The notes under the pieces are model-generated. The model did no database searches and was not told the origin of the DNA. It was given only the letters and a program-made list of their open reading frames with translations. From Tubulanus polymorphus (lineage: Eukaryota; Nemertea; Palaeonemertea; Tubulaniformes; Tubulanidae), in contig NC_134035.1 of the NCBI RefSeq assembly GCF_964204645.1, forward strand, positions 7,442,501 to 7,502,500: a DNA stretch of 60,000 bases, read 5' to 3'. Position numbers and translations under genes: made by a program. This document shows, piece by piece, positions 33,374 to 43,497 of the stretch (the stretch's first letter is position 1; the number at the start of each line of letters is the position of its first letter).

Positions 33374-33656
33374 AAAAAAATATTATAAGTATTCTTCAAA
33401 TGATACTAGCTAGTTAAAGCTAAAGAATTCTAGTATTGACTACTGATACTAGCTAATTGAATTTAAAGAATTTCTATTCGGATCTATTCAAAATATAAAG
33501 TATTCTCTTTTTGAAAAGAAAATATTAAAAATATAATAGAATTCACTAGCTAGTTGAAGTTATTGTTTTTTTTATTATATTTTATTTAAATTCTATTTGA
33601 TATCTCACTACTATTGTCTATCTATTAGGAGCAGTAACTATAACTGTCCAGATAAG
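33374..33656. other. Gene-free gap with repeated ACTAGCTA motifs
   Basis: No frame. GATACTAGCTA followed by AAAGAAT-type sequence occurs at ~33400 and ~33446, and ACTAGCTAG again near 33547. These direct and self-complementary motifs could be regulatory or an origin; nothing more can be said. Confidence 0.4.
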
Positions 33657-34331
33657 TCATTTCGGATCCTTGATATCAAATTCCTCAACGTATTGTTCAT
33701 TATTTGGATTATTATTCCATTGATCAATAAATTTCTTTGCCTTTGTTAACTGTTCTAAATATAACTGTAAATCTAGTTTATTAGATTTGGTTTGATTTTC
33801 TTTCTTTTCTAAAGGCCTTAAATTTTTCCAACCCCAAATAAGTTTTTTATTGTATTCATCATTCATGTTAAATTTAGATATTGGTAACGCGTGATCAATA
33901 TGGTAATAATCCCCATAATTATCTATATTCATTTTATCATCGAATTGAAATATAATCCATGATTTGAGAAATTCATCTGAACAACCCAATAGATTAGATA
34001 GTGTTTCTGAATGTGTTTCTTTGTTGAATAATTGTGTTAATCTAGTCCTTAAGCATTGTTTCAATCTAAAATTAAGATCTGTTTGATATCTTTCTCTCAT
34101 ATATTCTGCCATATAATAATTATAATGTTCTATATTATCTTCTCGATATTGTTTAGTATATAGTTTAGTACAAGTTTTACAACAATATTGAAAACCATCT
34201 TTGCTAATCTTACGCTTACTAAATTCTGTTAATGATTTATCTAATTCACATTTAGAACACTTCTTGTAGTATATGTTTATAACACCAGTGTTATTTGTAA
34301 TATTGATAGTTTGTGGTTGTTCTGGTTCCAT
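33657..34331 (-). CDS. HNH endonuclease with zinc ribbon
   Basis: 224 codons. A Zn-binding pair CSKC (residues ~25) and CCKTC (~50) precedes helical DNA-contact regions and an HNH-type site: YYHIDHALPISKF (~142-154) and WKNLRPLEKKENQTKSNKLD (~170). Proteins of this build are common in giant algal viruses, often as mobile or homing nucleases. Here it could nick DNA for recombination or be a hitchhiking gene. It starts at an ATAATAAATG box. Its C-terminal ~30 codons are duplicated at 34480-34580 next to the terminal repeat. Confidence 0.75.
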   Translation of the reverse strand: MEPEQPQTINITNNTGVINIYYKKCSKCELDKSLTEFSKRKISKDGFQYCCKTCTKLYTKQYREDNIEHYNYYMAEYMRERYQTDLNFRLKQCLRTRLTQLFNKETHSETLSNLLGCSDEFLKSWIIFQFDDKMNIDNYGDYYHIDHALPISKFNMNDEYNKKLIWGWKNLRPLEKKENQTKSNKLDLQLYLEQLTKAKKFIDQWNNNPNNEQYVEEFDIKDPK

Positions 34332-34457
34332 TTATTATACGTATTTTTTTACTAAATTGGTTAATATTTTATAATATCTCAGCGCCATAGTAACAGCTGT
34401 AACAGCTGTGAATTTATAGATTTATTCCATAGCTCTGTACATTGAATGTATATAGGC
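34332..34457. other. Short gap before the right terminal repeat
   Basis: Contains a CAGCTGTAACAGCTG self-complementary motif near 34395. No gene seen. Confidence 0.3.
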
Positions 34458-34694
34458 TCAAATAGAATCATTTTCTAGTATAAACATCGGATCCTCAACG
34501 TATTGTTCATTATTTGGATCATTATTCCATAATTCAATAAATTTTTTTCCCTTTGTTAACTGTTCTGAATATAACTGTAAATATTCTAATTTCAATTTAT
34601 TCTCTAAATGTGTTCTAGTTTTATTGTGTCTTGCTTTTTGGGATTTATCTATATCGATATTACATGTTGGGCAGTAGTACTTATTTGCTTCCAT
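34458..34694 (-). pseudogene. Chimera of polymerase N-terminus and HNH C-terminus
   Basis: 78 codons. The first 38 are identical to the start of the element's polymerase because they lie in the right terminal repeat. From codon 39 the text (LQLYSEQLTKGKKFIELWNN) matches the end of the HNH protein with several changes, then runs to an unrelated stop. It is a by-product of repeat expansion or of recombination between element copies. A small zinc-finger product is possible but unproven. Confidence 0.75.
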
Positions 34695-34985
34695 TTTAAT
34701 ACTATATTTTTTATTAAAATTGATTTTAGAAGTTCAATGATTTAAATGTTATTCATATATACATGAATAACATTTAAGAGTAATAGGGGTAATGGGCTTT
34801 CATATCAAAGGTCGAAAGGTTGAGGTTGATAAATTTTCCAAATGTTAAAATAATAATAATTTCTACTTGAATTAGGAGTGTACGCGACTAATTCAAGTAG
34901 AAATTGTTGTTATTTTAACATTTTGGAAAATTTCTCGGGCTCGACCTTTCGACCTTTGGTATGAAAGCCCATTACCCCTATTACT
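34581..34985 (-). repeat. Right terminal inverted repeat of Polinton 1 (405 bp)
   Basis: Reverse complement of 17774-18178. The outer 207 bp (34779-34985) form the same imperfect palindrome. Confidence 0.9.
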
Positions 34986-34991
34986 AACTCC
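34986..34991. repeat. Right 6-bp target-site duplication (AACTCC) of Polinton 1
   Basis: Identical to 17768-17773. Confidence 0.9.
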
Positions 34992-35293
34992 TACCATAAC
35001 AACTCTCAAAACATATCATTTCTAAAAGTCAACTATTTAAAAGTTATTGCACGGAAGCCCCTAGGTGACATACATGTGATATTTTTCACAATTTCTACTT
35101 ATGTTGAATTTCGACATAATCAGTCAAAATTCGACTTAAGTCGAATTTTGAGTTAATTATGTCGAAATTAAACTTATTTTTATGTTGAATTTCGAGATCA
35201 TAAGTCTACATGAAAATAACACAAACTTCATCATAATTAATTCGAAATTCAACATGAAAAGAAAACTCGAAATTCGACTTAATAAGTCGAATT
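34992..35293. repeat. Spacer between Polintons, made of TCGAAATT-type inverted motifs
   Basis: Many copies of AAGTCGAATTTCGAGTT-like units in both orientations. The same units continue at 43714-43800 beyond the second Polinton, so both sides are one older host repeat. Confidence 0.6.
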
Positions 35294-35299
35294 TCGAGT
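35294..35299. repeat. Left 6-bp target-site duplication (TCGAGT) of Polinton 2
   Basis: TCGAGT directly precedes AGTAATAGGG and recurs at 43708-43713. Confidence 0.9.
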
Positions 35300-35510
35300 A
35301 GTAATAGGGAAAGTGACTTTTCATACCAGAGATCGAGAGGTCGAGCTCATTTTCACACACTCGCCCTCTCAACCTCTGATATGAAAAGACACTTACCCTA
35401 TTACTTATAATAATATCTTTCCAGTGTTAAAAATATAAAATATATTGGTTGAAATGTATAAAAATGGTTATTAAAGAAGGGGGTTTCAAACATTTGAGTG
35501 TTGTGTGGTT
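35300..35510 (+). repeat. Left terminal inverted repeat of Polinton 2
   Basis: Palindromic tip 35300-35405, then an AT-rich stretch ending at a GGGGGTTTCAAACA motif shared with the right end in reverse complement. Confidence 0.85.
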
Positions 35511-35897
35511 TGTCTTTAGTAGTTTTAGTACTTTTAGTACATAAAGAATATATCTTTATATTATATTGTTTATTCATTATTGAAACAGTAATATATAAAA
35601 TCTATCAGATGAATAAATATTATAATTATATTTATTGCAATAGTAATATATATAAATCTGTGAGATAAATGAATATTATATAAGGCCAATTTTCTATTAG
35701 TCTTAAATAAATATAAGTATAAATATATATGAATATTATTTTTTTAATTTTTTATTTTCTATAACTACTTTATATTCTTTATGTACTAAAACGACTAAGG
35801 AGATAAAGACATAGAAATGTAATATATTCATATATGAACATTATATAAATGAGTATTATATTAATGAAATCAATTTCAATACAAATATGTATAATAA
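35511..35897. other. AT-rich, gene-free part of Polinton 2
   Basis: Short repeats of the type AATATTATATAA; no frame. It corresponds to where polymerase would lie in element 1. Confidence 0.4.
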
Positions 35898-36231
35898 ATG
35901 GAGAGTAAACAAATACACAGTGAATTCCTAGGTTGAATTAAAGATACTACAAATCTGTAGATAATAAATTCAAAAAGTTAACAGAATTAACATTCCATAA
36001 GAAATATTTAATTACAAATATTGAAACAATTACTAAAGATATGGTAATAGATTAGTTATTCACTCAGAATATGAAGGATTAAAAGGAAATAAATATAAAT
36101 TCAGAACATATTTACCAGATAGATTTCATAGATTATCTAGTGAAGATATTGACGAATTATATTCAGGTGATTTCTATTTTATATACAAAGGTAAGAATAA
36201 AAAAGGATGTCATGATATAGATTTCGAATAA
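35898..36231 (+). pseudogene. Broken copy of the 113-aa Polinton gene
   Basis: Starts ATAATAAATGGAGAG like 22123 and ends GATTTCGAATAA like 22464. A stop follows within the first 15 codons and small indels break the frame later. It fixes the correspondence of the two elements. Confidence 0.85.
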
Positions 36232-36248
36232 AAAAATATGTAAAATAA

Positions 36249-36636
36249 ATGCAAGATAAATTGAAAGAATATAGAATATATGTTGATTCTAGAAAACTTA
36301 CAAATTATAAATCACATAATTTACTAGTACAATTAGATAGAGAATTCAAAAAAAATTCAAAAATTGTGTTGATTTAAAATCAGTAAATATAAGGTTGTGT
36401 AATTCTTTTTATAATATATCGGATAAAACTATTGATCATAGAAGTTTTGCAATTTATATTAGACATAACAATAAATGGTTTTATCTATTTCTTAAACCAA
36501 GATTATATAATTTTGAATCATTAACGCAAGAAATTAATAGAAGAGCTCGGTTTAAAATGGGTCGTTCTGATGAATTAGAATTAGAATTGGAATTAGATTT
36601 ATTAAAATTGATAGTTCTAATAAAATAAGAATAAAG
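36249..36636 (+). pseudogene. Truncated copy of the candidate penton gene
   Basis: Follows the first ~120 codons of the 22482 gene, with a small duplication of an AATTCAAAAA unit near 36340-36362 that shifts the frame. It is then joined directly to the middle of the 140-aa gene, so a deletion removed the rest. Confidence 0.85.
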
Positions 36637-36910
36637 TTAGCTGCAGAAGAATAAAGTGAAAAGAGACAAAATTATATGGATTATATTGATAAAGAACTAT
36701 ATAATCAGAAAATTTCACATAGAGATTTTCAATCAGTCGATGATGCTATGAGTTTATATAACGCAGTAAAAAAAAGAACGATTACATCTATATAAACCTA
36801 CAATATCAGATTATTATACCCCAAGTAATGAACAGAAGAAATATGAAATAATTTGGATTTTAGGTGGAACTGTTATTGTTATATTTGTAGCATATAAATT
36901 TACAAATTAG
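36637..36910 (+). pseudogene. C-terminal part of the 140-aa Polinton gene
   Basis: Begins within AAEE/YREKRQNY, has a TAA early and a frameshift near 36768, and ends in the membrane helix FGGTVIVIFVAYKFTN-like text. The N-terminal half is deleted. Confidence 0.8.
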
Positions 36911-36928
36911 TAATTTTTTGCTAAATAA

Positions 36929-38358
36929 ATGGATGATAAAGTTGATAATTATGATTATTCCTCATGATATCAATAAAACTAAATTAAAATTATATTTGGA
37001 AAAACAAATTTTGAAAATGATTTAAAAGTTAAAAAGAAACAAGAAAATTAAAATTATTTGACGCCTGCGAAAAAATGTAGAATTTCTGGGCTAAGCTAAT
37101 GTGGAATTGCAAATTTGAAATCGAAGTTTTTAGAAATTTGGGGAATTATGAGATTTGGCGATTGGGTAGATGATACAGGTCTTCGACTCTAGTAGTGGTT
37201 TAATTTTTTTTATTGAAAATTCTCAATAATTGGATCGTGTGGCCTAGCCAGCCGGCCCGGTCCCCGGGCCCAGGCCACGGGTTTGGCTGTCACTCGATAT
37301 CCTAGAGTCTTGAGTCTGGGTTGAAGTAGATATTGTCATATTAAATACATGTTTGTGTTATTCTGTATGAACTGCCCGTGTGTCATGTATGTTGTATTTT
37401 CTTATCTTAAAATTTATATTTATTGAATTTGGGAATTTTATCCCGGAATTTCAATGGAATAAGGATCAATAAAGAATTGAATTGAATTGTCACCTAATAA
37501 ACATGCCATCAGAGGATGCGGAGCCGTATATGACAGCTATGCTATTATAAATTGCTAATCTCACGAAACCTGCATACCCCTAATATCGAACATATTTTCT
37601 AAAACATTCATTATATGTTTACTTATGGTTACACATTTTCATATCGACCGCTTGTAGCCGCCGATGAAATTCATGCCGGCCCTACACAGATCGTAGATAG
37701 CTTCGTCATTCCACCAGCATCCCCATGTCAGGGTCTGACCATTCAACCGAATAATCTGAATTACATATCATTTCTATTTATGCCTGCCGCTTCTGATATA
37801 ATCATACATCCTTTACTATTACAATACGTCTTCTCATGATATTCAATGCAATATAACATTTCGACGTTCAAATATAGGTCATTATATAATCACAGGAAGC
37901 CATTCTACATCTATGTCAATTATATTTTGTCAAGTAGCTCGGTTGTGTACACATAGACCTGTGACGTTTTGCACATCGATTTACGGTTGTCGTTTGTAAA
38001 ATGACGCTGAATGGTTAACATAGTTTAGGTTTCATAATGGTAACGTTTTATTAGGGGTCAAAAAATATTTAGAATGTAATATTTTATATTATTTTATTAT
38101 AAGTGGTTCGGTTACAATTAGTTCGGTGATAACATTTTTAGCAATATTTTCACCATTAACACCTTTAGCTATATCAATTGGTGTGTTAGGATTAAGTTCA
38201 AGTGTATTGACTGGCGTAAGCTCAAAGTTGAATATAAAAAGTAATAAAGAAAAAATAAAATCTAATATAAAAGAAATTGATAAATTAAAAAATACATAAG
38301 ATTATATTATTAGCTTAAATGGTAATATAACAATTGAAGAACAAGATAAATTATTAAT
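36929..38358 (+). pseudogene. Copy of the 144-aa hairpin protein gene split by an insertion
   Basis: 36929-37045 matches the start of the 24288 gene and 38075-38358 its rest (PLTPLAISIGVLG at ~38155). About 1 kb of unrelated DNA lies between. Additional stops are present. The same gene in the inverted arm (42930-43305) lacks this insertion. Confidence 0.8.
37050..38065 (+). mobile_element. Foreign insert with a non-LTR retrotransposon-like 3' tail
   Basis: GC content jumps within it (CCGGCCCGGTCCCCGGGCCC near 37255). An AATAAAGAATTGAATTGAATTG tail near 37466-37487 is typical of 3' ends of some non-LTR retrotransposons. Boundaries are fuzzy and no RT frame remains. Sequence from 37490 to 38065 is unclassified. 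Confidence 0.45.
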
Positions 38359-38373
38359 TTTTTTATTATATTA

Positions 38374-38605
38374 ATGGTAGATGGTTTTCCAAAAGCTTTT
38401 CAATATAATATATCAATTGAATATAATATTCCAGCAATAGATTTTGATAAAAATATTACATATAGAAATGAAGTTTTAAATTCATTAATTAATTTAGATA
38501 TTTATGTTACTGAAACTAATAATTTTAATGGTAAGATGGAAAATATATTTCATGTATACTTAAATAATTTCAAAAAAATTGAAAGATGAAAAACAATGGT
38601 TATTA
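38374..38605 (+). pseudogene. 5' fragment of the conserved Polinton structural gene
   Basis: Matches 24739 onward for about 75 codons, with a frameshift near 38577, and is cut at TTATTA by the insertion starting at 38606. The continuation is at 42202. Confidence 0.85.
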
Positions 38606-40660
38606 GGACGTTCGTAAAGGCTGGCTTATGTCGACAAGCAACGCGACGCCTACCGACTCCTACCGACGCAACTGCGAGCAACCGCAATCGCAGCCTAGCT
38701 TATGTCGACTGCGATCCGATTCGCAGCAACTGAGGCCGACTAGCGGGATATGAAATCCTCCCAGTTGCTTCCCTGCTTATGTCGGTTGCGATTACTAGCA
38801 ACTGCAACGGTTCAAATGGTCACGTGATAAGCATTTTGAGAATAAATTTGAATTATTAGGAAATATATTTCTATTAGAAAAGCTATTTCTTTAAATCTTT
38901 GATCTTTCTGATTCTGTCATGAATACAACGTGCTAGCGACATCGATAAAGATGGCCGCTTACATCATAATTCTACCAATTTCGTTTCTAGATCTTTGGTC
39001 CGGTCCTCTGCCTACTGTCTGTCACACCTACTCTCCGTGCGACGTTTTGGTCCGTAATTTCGTTAATAATCGGTTTATCTACCTTTATTATGCATCAATT
39101 TGTTCAGTGAGGAATTTGCATTCAGAAATAAACAACAATTTGTTTTTGTTTTCATTTATGAGCGATAGTTTACTCAGCATACGATCGCGTAATGCTGAAA
39201 AATTCGCTCCGCGGATGCTCGGAAACGTTGCAGCGACGTCATCACCTGCTCATTAGCATATCAAAATACAGTAGATGGCGCCACGTGACGGGCCATAAAA
39301 GCCGTTTTTCAGCATTACGCGAGCGTATGCTAGGTAAACTATCGCTGATAGAAGAAAACACAAACAAATTTCTGCTAGTTCACGATTTATTTCTGAATGC
39401 AAATTCCTTACTGAACAAATTGATGCATAATATTTACAGATCAACCGATTATTAACGAAATTACGGACCAAAACGTCGCACGAAGAGCATGTGTGACAGA
39501 CAGTAGTCTGAATACCAGTCGTTGTTACGGTTCTTCCGTACAACGTCTGACGCTAAAGTATCATATAGAGGTTAACTCCTGTTAATTGCAATGCAACAAC
39601 TGATTTTTGTGTCAAATCAAACCTGTGTATAAAATAAATAAATTAGTTACCGCGTTGACTTTGAAAACGTGTTTTATAATAAAATTTTTGATGATTCAAA
39701 TCGCGAACTGGAGAATTTATTGATATGATTTGAATTGAATTGATTGCCACTATCGGGATTTCCAATACGGACTAAATTAATAAAATGTGAAAATTCAATA
39801 TGTCTCTCTAAAATTACTCTAAATGTTATTTTTCGTTGATAAAACGCATAAATCTTGGTCAATTTTAACCTTAATAATTTGAAACAAGAATAATATCTGC
39901 ATTGGCACCAAGTTTAAGTTCGAATCCGTAATTTACACTCCCATCATGCACCACGAAAAGCCGCCATATTTGTTATGTTGCTTCACTTCAACTGTTTTTT
40001 GAGGCGACTAGTCAAAAGTTTTGAGCTACTACGATCGTCAAAAGCTACTTAGGATTACAAATTTATGCAAAAACAATAGTTAACTTCCATCTGATTACAG
40101 AACAGTCATTTTGAGGTAAGTTGATGGTGTTTTAAAGGGTGAAATAGACGCTCAAAGCCTCTTCCCTCAAAACGAGGGAATTAACCTTATATGAGCACTT
40201 TCGCCCTAGACGTTGTTTCAGGAACAACTGCTAGACTAGTCCTCTGCCGTGCTGAAGGTTTGGTTTACGTTTTGAACTACTTGAATTTGAAAGTTTATGA
40301 CTAATTACGAATGACGCTAACTAGCGGTGATAATTTGTACTATGTATATACGGTCTCTCATTGGCTGGAACCCCTGCGCTCAGTTCCGTCGCGTCGCAGA
40401 TGAGCTTATGTCGGCTGCGATCGAAAGCAACTGCCCGCCTACCGTAGGCCGGAGTAGAACATGGGCAACTAGCCGGATACGGCTTGCGACGAGTCGGTAG
40501 GCGTCGCGTTGCCGTCGCAAGCCGGCTTATGTCGAACCCATTGAGGAGCAACTGGCGGCCTCTCGTAGGCCGCTAGTTGCCGCTAATCGGCGATAAACCC
40601 AGTTGCGTCGGTAGGCGTCGCGTTGCTTGTCGACATAAGCCAGCCTTTAGACGAACGTCC
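38606..40660. mobile_element. Non-autonomous DNA transposon with TTA duplication (Harbinger-like)
   Basis: Ends GGACGTTCGTAAAGGCTGGC and its complement GCCAGCCTTTAGACGAACGTCC-type right end are flanked by TTA (38603-38605, 40661-40663). Inverted ends extend at least 60 bp and contain GGCGTCGCGTTGC. Subterminal GCTTATGTCG units recur several times. A 3-bp TWA duplication is typical of PIF/Harbinger elements. No transposase is present. It sits inside the pseudogene of Polinton 2. Confidence 0.7.
38995..39515. repeat. Long fold-back repeat inside the Harbinger-like element
   Basis: 38995-39205 and 39300-39515 are reverse complements with moderate divergence (GACGTTTTGGTCCGTAATTTCG pairs with its complement; CAGCATACGATCGCGTAATGCT pairs across). 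A ~90-bp centre separates them. Possibly a separate fold-back insertion. Confidence 0.8.
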
Positions 40661-42201
40661 TTATGTGATCGGTTTGCCGGTTGATGACGCACTTCCGATT
40701 TGGTTGACATACGTTTAAGGTCGTTTTAAAGCCAGATAGTTAGAGATTTCCTCAAATTCCGCATCAGAAATGGTGTCTTCAAGTTGGGATTGAATTTGGT
40801 TAAAAATAGTTGGTTAGTTTTTGCTGTGCCCTCTTGAAAAAATGCTCTTCACGCCGTTTATGTGACATCACACATCACGTGTTGCTTATGACGTAGAGGG
40901 TATAGTGATCGACGGAAGTGCCATTTTTAAAATCGTTGTATCGTGGATGTTAACTTTAGAGGACCGTACGAAGTCTCTTTAAAGGTGAGTGTCAACATAT
41001 ATGGTGACTTAACTTAATTCCTTGTGAGTGCACAGAAGCCCTGTGAGAATCTAGAGACGTTCGCAGCATTTAAAATTGCGCAATGGTCCACTCGACACGC
41101 AAACACACGCTGTCAGTTTGACCTACGTGACTAAATACAGCCGCCATGAATCAGAAGCAATCCACTTCAAATTTTATGAAGTGGATATCATAATTATTAT
41201 TTATCCGATATACACCAAAAAACCTTTAAGAGAAAGGTATTTGGCGTCGGATTCTGTACCGAAAATCCCGGATTGTTACACTCCATAGTTTTTTTAGTAG
41301 GATTCTTTTAACATTTTGCCTATAAGCCATTTGATTGACACGTGGGGCGGGGCTTGCGATCTGCCGATGACATCAGATGTAAACAATAATATAACCACGT
41401 GCATCGCGCACATGTGTAAACAAACCTGGCAACAAATTAGATTTTTTGGCGCCAAAACTTTTTTGATTTTTTCTTTTGTCCAATGATTTTTCAACTGGAG
41501 CCAACTGATGCCATTAGATTGTACAATCAAGTATTCACGTTTTATAGACTCTCTCTGAAATAATTCTTGTCCAGGGGACATGTATAGAAATATCTATTGT
41601 CGTTGTTTTTGTTTTTTTTTAATTTTAGGATATAAACAGCCTAGAAGAAACATCATCTGGCAGACGCACATTTGACTACAGATCATATCCTGTTATAAAA
41701 TGTGTTTAATAAATATTTTACTCAAGTTTTCTTGCTATTAATACTTCCTGACTACTTTTATTTTATGGTTATCTAAGTGCAAGGCAAACATTGGTGGGGT
41801 TCCTCTGGCCCTCCGAATATATAGGACCGAAAGGGGTATTTCATGCCATTTGAATTTATTTTTGCTTAGAAAATCTATTCAAGTACTTTTTGGCGGGCAC
41901 ATTCAAATTCTGAAGGGTAGGACTAGTCCAACCCCTAAACCCACTTGCATTCAGTCTCATGAAAACTAACTTAAAACGTTAAAACCTTCACCGGCCTCCT
42001 ACTCAATTTTTTGAATATGTAAAACTTATGGCAGACGTTATGGTTGGTTCCTCGATTTTTGAATCCCAAAGAATAATTTTTGAATTACGCAGTAGGATGA
42101 CACTTGAATAGTCAGTATTCAAATTTTCCAATCAATGTGGGAGGTGTCTGGGTCTTCATGCGTTTCACAAACGAACGTCCTCTTTGAAAGTTTCTTTCTA
42201 G
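40661..42201. other. Unclassified insert to the right of the Harbinger-like element
   Basis: It ends with a second ACGAACGTCC at 42171-42180, the same decamer that closes the Harbinger-like element, followed by 21 bp before Polinton sequence resumes. This hints at a longer or composite insertion. No coding sequence recognised. Confidence 0.4.
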
Positions 42202-42708
42202 TTAAAATCTAATATGAAATATTGGCAGAACCAATTAAATTTGCAGTTTATTGTGCAACAACAGGTTGTGGTTTAGATGGAATGATCATATAAATAATCA
42301 TTTAAATTTCATACTTACTTTCAATTAAGGTTAATAATAGATAAATTACAGTGTGCTTTACCAGGATCTAGATATTTTAAAGAATTAGATAATAATATTA
42401 ATTTATCAAAGTTTAATAAAGTTTGTAATGAATTTAATATAAATATAAATAATTCAGAATTTCGAACGAAAATTGGAACAATAAGATCACTTCCTTGTCC
42501 TGAAAATATTGTAAAATATTGCACACTTCCCATACCATCTAATAGTTTTTACAATATATATAATAATAAATTAGGTAATGGTAAAATAAAAAATATGGAT
42601 TTAAAAACATTAAATCTTAATAAATTACCGAAATTTTATGATGATTTAAAACAAGAAAACAATAATGGTTGGGTTTATGTTATTTTAGAAAATAGTGAAG
42701 GATTTTCC
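42202..42708 (+). pseudogene. Continuation of the broken Polinton structural gene
   Basis: Matches ~24970-25495 of element 1 (GCAACAACAGGTTGTGG, then CTTTACCAGGATCTAG) with deletions and frameshifts, and stops at the fold-back point near 42709. Confidence 0.85.
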
Positions 42709-43497
42709 ATCGTAACATTAAAATTATTAGTTTCAGTAAGTAACATAAGTATCTAAATTGATAAATGAATTCAAAACTTCATTTCTATATGTAATATTTT
42801 TATCAAAATCTATTGCTGGAATATTATATTTAATTGATTTATTATATTGAAAAGCTTTTGGAAAACCATCTACCATTGATATAATAAAACAATTGAGAAT
42901 CTATCTTCTTCTTCAATTGTGATATTACCATTTAAACTAATCATATAATCTAATGTATTTTTTAATTTATTAATTTCTTTTATATTAGATTTTATTTTTT
43001 CTTTATTACTTTTTATATTCGATTTTGAGCTTACGCCAGTCAATAACACTTAATCCTGACACACCAATTGATATAGCTAAAGGTGTTAATGGTGAAAATA
43101 TTGCTAAAAATGTTATCACCGAACTAATTGTAACCGAACCACTTATAGTAAAATAATATGTAATATTAGATTTTAAATATTTTTTCTTTTTAACCCTTTA
43201 ATCATTTTCAAATTCTAATATTTGTTTTTCCAAATACAATTTTAATTTAGTATTATTGATATCATGAGGAATAATATCATTATTATCAACTTTATCACCC
43301 ATTTATTTAGCAAATTATTAGAACTATCAATTTTAATAAATCTAATTCCAAATTCATCAGAACCACCCATTTTCAACCGAGCTCTTCTATTAATTTCTTG
43401 CGTTAATGATTCTAAATTATATAATCCTGGTTTAAGAAATAGATGAAACCATTTATTTTTATTATCAATATAAATTGCAAAACCTCTATGATCAATT
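42709..43497 (-). pseudogene. Inverted second copy of the Polinton gene block
   Basis: In reverse complement it carries, in order from 43497 down: a penton fragment (from the AAACTATTGATCATAG region), the 144-aa gene, and the start of the structural gene. It lacks the 140-aa gene and the 1-kb insert seen in the left arm. So the two arms have different deletion histories. Confidence 0.85.

Larger units (their letters stand above)
17774..34985 (+). mobile_element. Polinton/Maverick (adintovirus-like) element 1, 17.2 kb
   Basis: Both ends start AGTAATAGGGG inwards and are flanked by AACTCC; a 6-bp duplication is the Polinton hallmark. The contents are a Polinton set: polymerase B, integrase with chromodomain, packaging ATPase, major capsid protein, candidate penton and several family-specific small proteins. 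No adenain-like cysteine protease was found. Genes form two convergent units meeting at 30238-30617. The element is strongly AT-rich, intronless, with 0-30 bp between most genes, and contrasts with the host. Five genes carry breaks, so it is a recently inserted but defective copy. Raw-read errors in homopolymers could explain some breaks. Confidence 0.95.

Noticed and set aside
33400-33560. CRISPR-like repeats (ACTAGCTA motifs)
   Set aside because: Only two to three irregular copies without regular spacers.
17774-34985. Free viral contig or bacterial contamination
   Set aside because: Perfect 6-bp duplication, flanking host LRR exons in matching phase, and a second related element nearby show genomic insertion.
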